Positions 1 to 13,938 of a DNA stretch of 64,000 nucleotides are shown one piece after another (positions within the stretch are counted from its first letter, which is position 1; the number at the start of each line of letters is the position of its first letter). The stretch spans positions 34,135,447 through 34,199,446 of the forward strand of contig NC_089984.1 of NCBI RefSeq assembly GCF_036417845.1, written 5' to 3'. The position numbers and the translations under genes were made by a program. The stretch is from Apteryx mantelli (Eukaryota > Chordata > Aves > Apterygiformes > Apterygidae). The notes under the pieces are model-generated. The model searched no databases. It had not been told where the DNA came from and was given only the letters and a program-made list of their open reading frames with translations.

Positions 1-3000
1 CGGTGCAATGAGTTTGGACCATAGTGTAAATGCAGCCCAAAATTATATTGAATTAAGTCCAACAGTCATGCCCTGAGGCCTAACCGCAGGCACTTGAAGC
101 TACACATTTGGCTTGGGTCACTATGACATTGCATCAAACTTACATTGGCCAGTGATCATAACCAGGAGGTACTTCAACATTTTACAATTGTGGCAGCTTT
201 AAGCACAGAACCACCAGCTTCAAAATGATATTTTGGAGTGTTGGAGTAGTAAGAGTCTACTGCAGTTTCCCGGGGGGGGGGGGGGGAACTTGCGCAGGGG
301 GGAGTAATTTCTTCTTGCAGAAATCCCTACTGACAGCACCCGAGCCAGAGGGCTTCAATACTTATTTCTAAAGTTAGATATTTGAACACAGTTTGGGCTT
401 TAGCATTATGAGACAGCTAGTTCAGGCCAAATATACATTAAGATACTTCCTGACAAATAGGAAGGTGCATGCAGCCACATCTACACTTGCCTAGAAATAT
501 CTTATTTGAAGATTGCAGGAACAACTCCATAAGAAAACTGGCTATTTTAAAACCATGCTAGAAAATAAGTAAAGCCTGGGAAGTACCCAGATATTCCCAG
601 GATCCTTAAGATCGGTTTGAATAGTCAACAGTAAGCTAGGTCACTAGCAACTCAAACCTTATGTTGGGCTTAGAAACACATCCCATAAGGCTAGCTACAG
701 CTAAAGCAGTATTTCAAAGAAAAATGGCCTAAGAAATTGTCTTTAAGGTATGGTATACAGGGGAAGTTCCCTACTTATTCTCAGACCACTTTGTTTCTAA
801 AAAGCCTTAGGCAATCATGCTGCCTCTTGAAATGGCCACTTATTTCCAATTTCCATCAGGTAAGAAACATTAACCAAGTGTTTCTGATGACAATTCTGCT
901 TCACCATTTGGGGGAAGAAAGAAGTGCGAGGGCCATGAACCTCAAAAGTGTTCTGGTTCAGAATGAAAGTGGGTCATCAGATTACCTCCCCTAATAATAA
1001 TTTTGGGAAGAATGGAGAAGAAAAAAAGTAGTCTCTCCCATTAAGAAAAAAATGGCAGAGAAAAGACATCTTAAAAGCAAGCCTTTAAACTTCAACTTTT
1101 AGATCCTGGGGAAGCTAAAACAGCAGTTCCTTCAAGGTAGGAGGAAGTACTAAACATCTGTAGAGCACTCCTAGCACATACTTATGAGTAATATTGCTGA
1201 TTGAGACCAAAACAGACCTTATGAGCACTGAAGCACTAATCCAAGCATGGTTCTCATTGTCCCCCTTGAAGAAAAATTCCCATACCCAATTGCTTCACTT
1301 GCCTACCTTGTGGGATAATATTAAAGCACTTTGCAGACTCTTCTTCCAACTTGTTGCTATTTTCCACAGAAAAGGGAAAGGAAGACTGGGCAGCTCAGTA
1401 GCTCCTTTCTCCTTGAGGACTGCCCTTGGGGGAGCCCTGCTGCAGCCTCCTCTGGCCTGGAGGAGGGAAGGTAAACAGCCCTGGTGGCCAAGGGGAATCA
1501 AAGCCATGGAGCAGCTGGCTGTCTTGAAGGCAGGAAGGGAAACAACACCGAGTCTATCTGGAGGAACCTGAGCTGTTTGGAGAGTGAGATGCAGGAACAC
1601 TGGCCAAGGCAAAGAGGCAGCTTCCACACTTCAAGAGATCAGTGCTAATCACAGCAACAGGCAAGTTTTAAAGACCAAAATACAGACATCTCTGGGAACA
1701 TGAGGAAATGAGGAAGTTTTTAAAAGTCGTAGTGCTGGGGGCCAGGCACCAGCAGCCTGGCTTGTATCGCTTGGGCTGACAATGCTGCAGAGCAGGGTAT
1801 AAATCCAAGGTAAGATTTCAATTCTAGCAACATTGCTCTGGAGACGCATCTCATCATGAGAGGTGAGACTATTTCATCCTCCAGGATTATAAATATTGCA
1901 CAGCACTGATCTGACACAAGAACATTTTGTCAAGTACTCCATCAGGACAAAGACTTCTCTTATTTTAAAGGATTTTTCTGCACCACACCTGACTATTTTT
2001 CCTCACACAGGTTTTTCCTTTCCCTTCAGATCTGAGATGTATTTCAAGTGAAAAAACCTTGCTATCAAAGCATCACTTTCTTTAATATAATACTTTCTGT
2101 GCAAGTATGTCAGTCTATCTGCTTCCTGCTGGGAAATGTGGACATACCTTCCCACATTTGGCCCCAAGACCCAGCTACAACCTTGTTTATCATTCTGCTT
2201 CTAGCAGCTGCAGTTAAAAACCTAGTTTCATGTCAAGAAAATGAAAGACACCTGGAAAGAAAAGCAGCCTCCCTGACCCATGCACTGCAAACTCCCAGGA
2301 TCTTTTGTGCTGCACAGAAACACTCCTGCCCCCACAGCTTCCCATATAGCTACATTAGTAAGCAGCTACCTTTGCTAGTGATTCTTAGAAGCAGAATAAA
2401 TGGCCTCAGGACTTGTACACCCTGCCAAACTTCCAACTGGATAGCCTTCTCTGTTGTGACAGAGTGGGGAGAGGGAAGAAAGTTTAGCTGAACTAAATAG
2501 TTAAAAAAAGCCAAGTTTCAGGTTTAGAAGACAAAGTATTGGATACAATATCCAAATTCTTGAATATATAAGTTATCTAGTTTCCTCCATACAAAGTTTT
2601 GTGAAAACAAATTCACTGAGGGTTATAAATAGCCAGAAACTACTCCCAGATCAGGAACTTCCCCAAGCTGAAGAAGAGAGGCCAGGATTTGCTCAAGGCA
2701 AATCACTACCCTTCCTTAAGCATCCACTTAGGCCACTGCTGGTGTCAGGATGCAGTGCTAGAGACCCTGGCTATGGCTATTTTGTCCTAATCAAAGCATG
2801 GCACACAGATTCAATGCAGCTCAGTGAGGTCAGCAGGAATTTGTCCACCTGAAGAGTCACATAGTGCAGACAAAATAGATGTCCCTTCACCAGCTGGGAG
2901 TACTGATAAGCTTCCAGAAGTCAGTGCTCCCACAGAAGTTCCTTTTTTCAAATGGCATTTAATCTTAGGCCCTTAGAGGTCTCATGTTTTGGGGATTGAG

Positions 3001-6000
3001 CTGCAGTCAGGGGGAAGCAATGAAGCCAAAGTTGTCCGTATCCTTCCTTCCCTCCCACTGGTCACCTACAGCAGCTCCACCACTCAGCTGAAGTGGAGAT
3101 GTCTCCATGGAGCAGGATTTTCTGTAAAGCATCAAAGCCACCCTCCCTTCTGTATCACTAACCCCATTAGACTTGGCTGTTATGCTAGGTCTATCTGGAG
3201 GCCCATCACATTGCACAGAAAGACAGAGAGGTGAATCAGAGGAGTAATGACAGGTTCAGTAACCCAGTAACCTCACCAGCAAGAACTGGAGCACACTGAG
3301 AATCAGCTGCTCCTAAGCCTGCAGAGAAGGCCTACAGCACTGTCCCTGCATGAAGCCCACCAGGATGAGGAGTGAAACCTTGCCAGCTAGAGGGGGTTGC
3401 TGCCTAAAAGGGTATAAGCTGTAGCATGGGATGCAGGATGAAAAGCATTTGGGGAGTGTGCAAAATTTACAACAGAATATTTATGTTAAGGACTTGGAAA
3501 TCTACCCAGGAAATATGTCACAAGCAAATTAACTATGTGAAAAGATTCAGGTGGGAACTTTGTACCATATTAGACACCAGAGTATCTAACTAAAGCAACC
3601 TCAGATTTCTGTGAGCAGCAAAGCTTGTTTTAATCCCTTCTAGAAAGAAAACTTAAGTAGAAAATACAGCCTGAATTTTTGACTGAAGAGTTGTAAAAAA
3701 CTAACAAGTACCTAAAGTGTTAGAGCCAAGAGTTTTAATCACTAGGGGTACAAGAATGTTCATTTTGAAGAAACTGTTGTATGCTTTTGGTCTAGGTTTT
3801 CAGAATTATTTACCCTAAACCAGTTCTTACATGCAATCAAGTAATAATTAAGTCTCAGTACTCTACACACAATGCAAGTGCCCTACAATTTTCTGTGTGC
3901 ATAATTAAACTTATTTATAAACAAAAATGACAGCTGTGGATATGAATGCAATGCTTCAGTATTAAGTTTAATATCAGCAGGCAGGAGGGTAATTAGTTAA
4001 TGGGCATGCAGCGGTTTTAAAATGGCAAAAACATTAATTATTATTTCTTCTATTTTAAATTGCTCTAATACACAGCTTCTGCCTACAGTACATCTAAAGA
4101 TTTCAGTTCAGGTATTGTTTTATATAATTGAAGTTTGGACTTAAAATTAGCTGTCACTCAGGGGATTAGTAATGACTATTATCCTAGTGCTTTTTCTTGA
4201 GAAGTAAATCCCACACTCTTGAGGAATAGCTCACAAAAGGCATTAGTGCATTTGCAAATAACTGCAGTTTAGAATCAGTAATTTGCCTACTTAAACATCT
4301 GCTTAGGAAACAAGTGTTAAAGGTACCCCCAAGCATCACATGAAGATGCATTTTCTTATTGTGCATAGGACACTACTGGATTTTTGATCACAGCAGTTTA
4401 CATCAACTAAATTTTTCGTGAAGGTTAGTTCAAAAGAAATTTTAGTTTTGTGTAGAGACAGAGCACACAGATGATTGGTAGCATGGCTTCAAACAGGGTT
4501 AGATTCCCTCACATTTCAGCACTGTGGAATCTATTTCACTACTTCTCCCAAGCAACATACACTTCATGAGATCCATATCTTGCATGGAAAACCTTGAAGA
4601 AAGCCTCACATATAGCAAAAAAACTATGCTGCAAATCTCCAGTCACCATCCAGGGCCAACAGGAAAAGGCAGTGGTCTTTCCAGATAAGCACAAACAGAA
4701 AACCCGTACGAGGGGCAATAACTCCATACCACTCCAAGCAAAGGCAGGATTGCTGGCATCACAATCAAACTCATGCTGCCTAGCTTGTTTCTCCGAGTCA
4801 CCAGTGAACAACAGTTTCATTCACCAAAGCAGCTTTAATCCACCCAGCAACTTCCAGCAGCCCACTGAGGGCCAGAACCTCCCACCACAGGCCTGAGCCC
4901 ACCACGCAGGAGTGCCAAGGCTGTGAAGTCCATGGCAGGAATTGTTTTTCAGGAATAGGAAATTCAGGCGTTTTTTTTTTGGAAAAAGACATTAACCTCC
5001 AGAAACCATAGCTACATTTATAGTACAAAAAACATTGGCTTTCAGTAGCATAGCAGCAGCATTCAAAGGGGGAATGTAGCATAGTACATCCCAGTTATCT
5101 GGCTACCAGAGCACACCATTCCCACCAGCCGAGCAAGAACAGAGCTAGTGTGTTCAAGGCAAGCTGTTATATCCATTATCCACATTCTGCATCACCACCA
5201 GCCTGGCTTGTACACATTACCCACCAAAAGCTTCATTTTCTCCTTCAGGCATTAAGTATTCTCCCACATCATTTGACATACAAGATTCTAGTAAGGTGTA
5301 TAAACATGGATACTGATTCATACTTACTAAAGACTTCACCATTGTTGCTTAATTATTGTTTGCACTAATTAAGATACTGTATGCAGATAGAGCTGACACT
5401 GTAAGCAAGACTAGATTGAAAGCTTTTAAGCTATTCCTCATACCGCTAAAATATGCGGGCATGTTTCTCAGCAGCAGAGCAGCCCATTTCTAATTTACAA
5501 AGGAATGAGGTGTTCCTGCGTGTCTGCACCTCAAAGATAATTGCAAGACATTTCCTAGCTTTCTACATTTTTAATTTGTGATTGCTGCAACAAATTTAAT
5601 GTCAGCTGTAATTCTCTGTACCTCCCTAGAGGTCCCTAAGGGGCAGGCCACAATGCCCATTTCTCAGAAGTAAACCATTATACTACTTGCTTGCTATAAC
5701 GATCAAGATGTAGAATAAATGTGAAGTAGAACATGATTAAGAACTCTCACCAAAAAAAAACATTTCCCTTCAGGAAGTTATTTAGAAAGTCCAAATATTT
5801 TGATGAAAACCAATGAATTCCTTATCCAAGCAGCTAGGGCATGCTCTCCTGATAATTACTTTTTAAAAAACCCACAAGTCCCATCAATTGTCTGCTTGTT
5901 TTAGATCAGACTGAAACACAAATCTCACTAAGTTGCTTAATACTGAGTCACATTGTTTAGCACACCACAGACAAGCACTTAAATTCCCCAGGAAGTTGGT

Positions 6001-7285
6001 TAAAGTAAGAGAGGTAGACAGATAGGCTTTTCAAAACAGAGTCCCTTGGCCATTTTTTCAAATCAAAGGAAAGAAAGTTCATCATTACCCTCACCTGAAC
6101 AGATCTAAGGGTTTTGTTTTGTTCAATAGCGGGGAGCACAATTGCATTGCCAGGAACAAGAGTGTTTTAAGCAGCATTCCTGACCACCATAGCAAAGACT
6201 TTGTATAGTCACTGGTGCCAAGCTGTTAGGAGACTATTCCAGATTAACTCCAGAAAGTTCCAGGCTAGTTCTTCATTATCCCTTCCTCCTGCCTCACCAC
6301 TCCATTAGCATAGACACTATGATAGCTCTTCTTCCAGCCTGAAATTCTTGAATTTCTTTAAAGTAGTACATAACACTTAAATATACAGTAAGGTTATGTT
6401 TTACACTAAAGCATATGCCCTAGGGGCTGACAACAGAGTATCTGAATAATTAGAGATCATTTGTGACCCAGATGAAAGAGACTAGAAGATGAACAAACAA
6501 AAACTGCTCCTGAATGCAAGAAAAACACACTTACAGCACAGAAGACAAGGGAGCAAGAGGAGCCTGCTAACAGGGGAATAAAACAGAACTATACATCAAA
6601 CAGCCCGATCAGTGCAGGCAGAGCACCAGCTTTTCTGCCAACACCAACACACACTTCCTCCCACCTGTAATCAAAACCTCTGCAAGTACAAGTAGATTCT
6701 GCATCTCATCAAAACACAAATCAAGTGAAAAATCTTCAAGGCCCCAGAGATGTATGGATATGAAACCCAGATTTGGGGCCTGAGAACATACAGGAGTAAT
6801 GCTACCTTTCTCTACATATCTGGTTGTCTTTCCCCCGATTTTGGATTCCAACAGCACATTATTAATAAAGTATAAAATATTAATGAGTCCTACAGCCCAT
6901 TCTCATCTTCCATATTCGTTCCAAATACCACATCAGGTGACCAGATACGAGCCCAGCTCTCACAGCTCACTGCATGGTCTTTGCTAGGCAGGGTATGCAT
7001 TCAGAAGACTGAAAGGAGGAAGAAATGCATCATACTTCAACTGCCCAAGGACTCTGACAGTTATAAGCAAGTGTCACCTTAGCTCACCCCACCCTGGCAA
7101 GAACTTTCCCACAATGGAGAAGACCAGTCAGAACAGAAATAACCCTGGACAGCAATGCTACACCTAGCAATTCAAAGAATGAAAAAAAGCTGACATATTT
7201 CATCACACTGAGGCAATGCAGAAGACATGAGTGTTTATACTGTCACAGCAAGACTCACAAGCTTCACTTCTCTTTGGAAGGGCCT
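1..7285. other. Intergenic, no gene recognised
   Basis: I see no exon, RNA gene or transposon that I can name. Open frames here are short (up to 147 codons), overlap on both strands and show no protein-like pattern. The plus strand is visibly richer in A and C than T and G; for example 6481-6540 has 30 A and 8 T. Such a bias can mark minus-strand transcription, so an unrecognised non-coding transcript is possible. Confidence 0.6.
272..302. repeat. G15 tract and second G run
   Basis: Fifteen G at 272-286, then a run of six G at 297-302 after aacttgcgca. It could fold as a G-quadruplex on the plus strand. Length is uncertain, as in all long homopolymers. Confidence 0.8.
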
Positions 7286-7768
7286 GAATCACAGGATGGC
7301 TGAGGTTGGAAGGGACCTCCGGAGATCATCTAGTCCAACCCCCCTGCTCGCAGAGTCACCTAGAGCACATTGCACAGAATCATGTCCAGGCAGTTTTGAA
7401 TATCTCCAGAGAAGGAGACTCCACCACCTCTCGGGGCAACCTGTTCCAGTGCTCTGTCACCCTCACAGTGAAAAAGTATTTCCTCATGTTCAGATGGAAT
7501 TGTCTGTGTTTCAGTTTGTGCCTGTTGCCTCACGTGCTGTCACTGGGCACCACTGAAAAGAGTCTGGCCCCATTCTCTTGACAGCCTCCCTTTAGATATT
7601 TGTACACATTGATAAGATCTCCTCTCAGTCTTCTCTTCTCCAAGCTAAACAGGCCCAGCTCTCTCAGCCTTTCCTCATAAGAGAGATGCTCCAGTCCCCT
7701 AATCATCTTTGTAGCCCTCCACTGGACTTGCTCCAGTAGTGTCATGTCTCTCTTGTACTGGGGAGCCA
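7286..7768 (-). mobile_element. CR1 LINE, 5'-truncated 3' end with ORF2 C-terminus
   Basis: The minus strand from 7769 to 7530 encodes [40 protein letters not shown] and [19 protein letters not shown], the C-terminal end of the CR1 reverse-transcriptase ORF found across birds. The 3' untranslated part follows, ending in ggtcccttccaacctcagcc and cctgtgattc at 7286. Homology stops after ggggagcca at about 7768, so more than 90% of a full element is missing, which is usual for CR1. A stop after VVPSDST and some drift show it is an old, inactive copy. The nearly unbroken 79-codon frame suggests it is younger than the copy at 24.6 kb. Confidence 0.92.
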
Positions 7769-7814
7769 CAGTTTTCCTGAAGAGTCCTAGGCAGAAGCTG
7801 CAGTAAACAAGTCT

Positions 7815-7828
7815 TCAGCAGGGGGCGG
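7815..7828 (+). promoter_or_regulatory. CTCF-like motif
   Basis: tcagcagggggcgg matches the CTCF core CCASYAGRKGGCRS at 13 of 14 positions (T for the first C). The match shares its 3' part with a long G tract, which lowers confidence. Confidence 0.35.
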
Positions 7829-7839
7829 GGGGGGGGGGG
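7821..7839. repeat. G-rich tract G5CG13
   Basis: Nineteen bases with a single C, about 50 nt beyond the 5' end of the CR1 copy and overlapping a CTCF-like motif. Confidence 0.8.
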
Positions 7840-10389
7840 AGAACTAGAGCATTTAAGTAAAAATTAATTTAAGCACATATTCAGAAGTTATATCTGAGAT
7901 GCACAGAAGATAAAGACAGTTTTCTCCATGCAGGATTGTTTGTTTATAGATAGGATGGAAATGGTTTACTTCAGCAAGTTATATTTTTAAGGTCAACCTT
8001 TCTAGAGGAAGGAAAAAAAAAATCTGTTAAATGCCATGAAGTTTTCATGCAATACTGTGAGATCAACAATACCTTCTGAAATAATACACAGAGAAAGAGA
8101 GAGCCCATGCCAGCCTTAAGAGGTAGTGTGGGTTGTTTCATCTAACTTCCCTATTCATTGTAACATGAAACACACCCACCGAAGTTAACTATTCACTGTG
8201 CGAGACCTCCAGCCCATGTCTGCAAGTACCAGAGACTTCTCAAAAAGCTAATATTGAGGGATGCATTCCCCATCTTCATCTGTATCATTTAGCCTAATCT
8301 TACCTGCCCATAAAGCTCCCTCCTCCAACACCCCAGTCCATTGGCATGCCCTTAACAGGGCTATCATTACTATATATTCCCCTGTGAAACAAAGCAGGCT
8401 CTCCCAAAACATGTTCTCCTTCCACCCACATATGTGGCTGCAGCTCTTGTGAGCCCTAGTGTAAATAAACTAGGAGAAGACAGTAGGGAGACCCACTACA
8501 TAACAAGAGAGGAGAGCTCCAGCAATAATCCTCCAGGCATACGGCTGGATGACAAGAGGTCCAGGAAGACTTCTCTCCCAGCAGCTCTGCAAGCCATGGG
8601 CACCTTCTTATCTGTATGTTTGTATCTACCAAGCTTCTTGTTCATGTCCAAGAGCCATATTTCTACACATCCACTCCTCTGTGCAGCACACTTATAAGTA
8701 AGCCCATGTTGTGGAGCACTGACATAATTGCTCAATTTTGCATACTGAATAAGGTTGTCACCCACTCAAAGACCATTACTCAGTGTCGCCTGCCAGAATA
8801 TTAAGTTTTTCCATCCAGACAGCCTCATTCTGCTCCAATACCTTTTTTTTTTTTTTCCTCTATTTAGCTTAGCATTTTTCTGAAATTGGGAATAAGGCCA
8901 ACTTTTATTAAAAAAAAGTTACCTACCTTCAAAGCCCCTGGATTTAAAGCAGCCATAACAATGACAAAAAACCCCACATGCTTATCTCCCCTCACCCTCA
9001 TTTCATTGTCCATTGTTACTGGAGTAAGTTTTTTCCAGGGAAAAGCCTAAGGACTCCTCAAGTCACTAGAGATTGTCAGTCACTATCACGGAATCACACA
9101 GAGACAAGCAACACTAATAGAAAATAGAAATGCTTGAGCTTTAAGTAGACCATCAAGAGCATCCAGAGACAAGTGTTTTTAGTTACAGAGTCTTTGCTAT
9201 GTTAAAAAGACTAAGCTTTGCCACATCTACCTTTTAGGCTTAACTATAGCTCTGTAATAGGCATCAGTGCCTTTCATAAGGGAGGATTAGTCCCCAGCAC
9301 ATACAATCCAAAGAAAGCAGGACTCCAAATAGAGTACTACAGCCTCAGTAAGCTTAATCAGTAGATCAGAACACCTTCTAGAGAAATGACCATTTTAATG
9401 AAGGAGAAGAGAAACCAGGTCTCCTATACTCAGCACAGTAGAAACCACACACGCATTTTGTGGGGAGTCTTACTGCTAATTCTTATGAGGCCATGTAAAG
9501 AGCTCCCAAACCAACACTTTCAGGGGATTTCAGTAGCAAGATTTAGCTTCTAGTTTCCCCCAGGACAAAGTACAAGGTAACTGTAGAAGCTCCCCACCAT
9601 TTCCAGGTCAAGACACTAGTACTCACATTTAGGCACTTCAGAAACACTTAGGCAACCTAAATTACATGCACCCCCAGAAAGCCATAGCTACTAAGAGTAT
9701 TCAGGCTTATAATGTTTTTACTTAAGTACCTAAACCCCAGCTTCCTCACAATTTTACTTTACCTTTTTCTTTAGCATGATACTGTAGAGCACTTTCTTCA
9801 AGTGAACCTGGTCTGAAGAGCACATTCTACTCCCCAAAGCATCTAGGAAAATGCAGTTACTCTTTCAGAGTCCAAAACTTAGCTACATTCCTCTTGCAGT
9901 CTTCCTCTTCTATGAGCTTACTGGCTTTTTAAGCCAGGAACACACCTTCACCTGGAGCAGGTAGTATCCCATTATGCAGGTGAGAGGAATGAGCTAATCC
10001 AAAGGCCAAGCTTGCAGACAACTGGAAGTGCATTATGTAACATTGACAAAACCTGTGTCTTGTTACAGAACTAAGGAATAAGAGCATTGGAAGGTGCCCT
10101 TAGGAGAAAAAGGCTGGTTCAGTCAGACCAAATATTTGTAGTATTTAAGATGTGTGAGGTAGATATAGATATGTCTTTCCTAACTCATATAGGATTGACT
10201 GGAGCACAGGAGTGGATTAAAGGGGAAGTTCCCAGACAGAGGTGACTTCTGAAAAACTCCATCAAGAAAGCAAAAATCAAGCTTTGCATTTTTTTCCTGC
10301 AGGAAAAACGTTCTTTGGACAAAATTAGCAGCTAAATCAGAACAACATGACAATACTGGCTGATCAGCTGGAACTTATGGGCTCAAATA

Positions 10390-10450
10390 AGGATAGCTGG
10401 TTGACAGGAGGTCAAATTAGGTGATCTGATGATCCCTTTCATCCTTAAGG
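10390..10450 (+). mobile_element. Possible ancient CR1/L3-type 3' tail
   Basis: The stretch ggaggtcaaattaggtgatc followed by tgatgatccctttcatcctt resembles the 3' end of old reptilian CR1 elements (aggtcagactagatgatc followed by a tggtccctt block). Only about 60 nt can be aligned by eye, so this could be chance. Confidence 0.35.
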
Positions 10451-12747
10451 CCAGTCCTGAGAGAGAGGGAAAAAACAGTGGGTGAATAGTGATTTCTCTG
10501 TGTAAATCATTATTCTACACTTTTACTTCAAAGAGTTAGCTAGTTACAGCTAGTTACATGCTTACTTTTTAGGTGTTGTTAATATGTTCTTTAGAAGAAA
10601 TATTTTGGGTGTACTTCTGAGCTTACTGAAGGCAACACAAGTGTTTCCACTGATTTTCCTGGGCTTTAGTCCTAAATAAAACACAAAGATTTCTTTCCAG
10701 CCTTATTCTTAGCTGTCTTTACTTTATCTCTCTGGGAACTGTTTGAAATGATTTATTTTTTCTACATCCCTGCAGCCTCTGTGAACTCATGCTTCCACCT
10801 GCTGCCATTTAGAGCTCAGGTTAAGGCTAGAGTCCCCCACCTGTGAGAGGTAAGGTGCTAGGTGTTCTTTCCTGTCTTTATCTTCGTATCTACTAAGATT
10901 TTTTTTTCTTATTTATGAGTTGTCTATACAGTAAAGTATAGCTTAAGCCTTTTAATAATACCATACTGAATTTTTTTGTGGTTAGGACTCCTCTCAATAT
11001 ATTACATGCAGAGGTTAATGCCATAGCAACAGAAGCCTAAAGACCCCAAACTGTTTTTACCAATCTTTTCTCCTCTGGGATCTACCCATCTAACTGTCTT
11101 TTTCAGTTAACTTCCCCTTTAAGTCTTCCATATGCTTACAGAGAAGCTTTCCCCTATCTTTTTCTTTCAGCTTCATGTGATTTTTCCCTTGTGATTATCC
11201 AACCGAGTCATTAAATGTTTCATCTCTGTCTCCTAGCCAGAATTAATTGTTTCATGTTTTACACAGAAATTTTTCTTTGTCTAATTAAAATGCACACACA
11301 GAGGAAACTATACAGTAATTTTATTGCTGTTTTCTGCTAAATAGCATTTCATGTTCTGGATATTATCTAGCAAATGTGCAGTTCACTTAAGAACTACAAC
11401 ACAAATTTAAAAATTAATATAAACTGCTTAATATTGTAGCAAAACTAACTGACAGCAGTGCCATCAGTTATAAGGAAAGGCATGACATATTATGCATTAC
11501 TCAAGGAATGCGGCTTTTTTTGTCATTATTGCTGCAGAATTTAAATACAGTGCATTGTTTTGATGACATAGTAGAAATGCATCAGGTTGCCTACAGATTG
11601 CCTGGGTTGCTATAAATAATTTAACACTCAATGGACAAATCTAAATCCACAGCAGACTTCTGTGCAATGGGTCAAACCATGAATAACAGACCTCAATGTA
11701 CCTGAGCTTTGCAGCATTTGAAATACAGCTGAAGACTCAAATCTTTCAGACTGGGTCTGCTTCTATGAAAGACTTACTATATACGGGATATCATATTTCA
11801 CACATCATTGATTATGGTCACTTTGTCACACATGGGCAAACAAATTTCTTTTTCCTGCAGGATGTGGATTGGCCCCACATAACCACACATTCATCCTCTT
11901 TAAACTTAACTACTGAAATGCCCTCAGCTGTAAAAGCCACAGCTTACAGCAGGCTTTTTAAGCATGGCAGTACAATGAAGACAAATCTTTGCGCTCCAGC
12001 AACAGCCTATGTTTCCTTTCCAGTGTTTTCTTGCCTTGGAAAGGGTGTTTCAATAAAGTGGGGCTAGTTTCAGCTAGCGTATTATTTAGCCTCTGCCTAG
12101 TACCGATCTGTATGGGGTCACATCTGCCCCTCTTGGCTTCATAGACCAGCTTTCTTGAATCAGTCTTCCTCAATAGCTGTTCACTCTGGTCACTGCAAGT
12201 CTTCTTCTATGTCTTGAAACTCATTGCTAGATAAGGAAAGCTAAAGTATTTATGCAATGAACCCAGTCAGAGGAGCCCACTTTGTCTGTAAAGTCCCTGC
12301 ATCTCTCAGACTCCAATCTGGTCCCCAGAAAGGAGGCAAAAGCAAATCTTAAGTCAAGATCAGCGGGAACCAGAGGCCCAGCTACCAAAGGGTATCATCT
12401 ATGCAAGCTCAGTAGATTGCATGCACAGATATCCAGATATCTGCATCCACAGATATTTTATTTTGAACATACTAAGTAGGCACATATTAAACTCATTGCA
12501 CCTGGAATTTCACACCTAAATTGCAAAAGATAAGGTCTTTTTCTTTTTTTAATCTTTTGGTGGCAATTGTTCCTGCTGCTATTAAAACAACACTAGAATG
12601 GATTTGACACTTTGACTATAATGGCCAGATCTTCAGTCACCATTCTTATCCGTACTTTCTTTTTTTTTTCTTTTTTTTTTTTTTAAGGAGTCTAAAAATG
12701 ATTTCCTTTTTCTTCTCTCAGTAAAGTGTGAAAATGTTTTCAAAAGT

Positions 12748-12819
12748 AATTAGCACATTGTGCAGCAAGTAGGAATTAGTACAGCAATTGATATCACAAA
12801 CCAATTAGCAGTCCATTAG
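12748..12819. promoter_or_regulatory. Cluster of homeodomain core sites
   Basis: AATTAG occurs at 12749-12754, 12774-12779 and 12803-12808, with CATTAG at 12814-12819: four related cores within 71 bp. AATTAG/CTAATT is the classic core bound by many homeodomain proteins. It is a candidate enhancer segment; chance in AT-rich DNA is not excluded. Confidence 0.3.
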
Positions 12820-13890
12820 AGAATGGATTTTGAAACAAATCACATAAGTCTTTATAAGGGATTGAGCCCAAAGAGGCAGAGAAACCTACAGCAGAGATTA
12901 AGTATGAGTTCCCATTAAAGTATTAACTCATATGTAGGAATCTACTGTAACTAAATTTAAGGCATAGATTATCTTTCTTTATTATGAAAGAATATTAAAT
13001 AGCCTGTGTTGACAAAGATACACAGTCCAACTTTCCTGTACCTGTAATTTTCCCCTTAAAAAAAAAAAAAAAGAATAAAAGAAGCTCAGAGATGCTTCTA
13101 ACAGCTGCAGGCAGACATCAAGCAAACTTGCCCTTTTTCCCCAAAAATGTGGTGGTTTGAAACCAAAGAGAAGCTCTCCAGCATCTAAGGAAAACTGCAC
13201 AAGTGACTATCCAGGGCTGGGCAAGCAGGGACGTTGTCAGATATGTGATCTTTTGGCATTAATTATGACATGGAAGAGAGAGCTGCATTTTTGATGTATG
13301 GTGTTTCATTAACAACGAAATGAAGTTTTAGTGTGAAAGAAAAAGCAAATGTGTTTTCCTTCCTCCCATTCTGCTTAAATTATTTCATTTTGTCCCAGCT
13401 TCTAGAAACATCATCATTTTGCTGCGGCCGTGTCACTTTTTAATTAACTTGCTGCTCTTCTAAAGTTTCCAAGTAAAAATGCTTATTTGACTATTTCCTT
13501 CTCTTCCCTTTAAACTTCAGATATTCTAAAGACTGCCTATTCTTTCCAGATAGTAGAGGTGTCTTTACTTAGCCAGCATACACTTAGCCTTTCTAGAGCA
13601 AATATCGAATCACTGTAACTCAGGATAGCTCCACCAACATAAATACGCTCCCCAAAGCTCAGCTGAAAACCCTGAAAACCCCATATGCCCAAACATTTGA
13701 TAAAATTCCACCTGGAAGTGGCTTCATCAAAGCCATGCTGCTGGGATCAAAGCATCTACCTGCCACAGAAGGAAAACGTGAACTACCTAGTCACCTGACA
13801 AGGGCCTGGTCTGGGGTGGTTGCTCCACAGTGCTTTATCAGGACTCACCCTCGTGGACATCAGGTCCAGCCAGGCAGGCAGAGGATCTCC

Positions 13891-13938
13891 CCACTTTGCA
13901 CCACCTTTGCAGCACCACCTTTGCAGCAACATCTTTGC
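13891..13938. repeat. Tandem repeat, 14-nt unit
   Basis: The unit ccacctttgcagca occurs twice without mismatch (13901-13914, 13915-13928). Diverged partial copies lie on both sides (ccactttgca before, acatctttgc after). Confidence 0.85.

Noticed and set aside
2048..2491. 147-codon plus-strand open frame
   Set aside because: No family resemblance, no supporting exon structure, and the composition looks like translated non-coding DNA.
11696..12067. 123-codon plus-strand open frame
   Set aside because: Length is within chance for 64 kb, with no motif or homologous family recognised.
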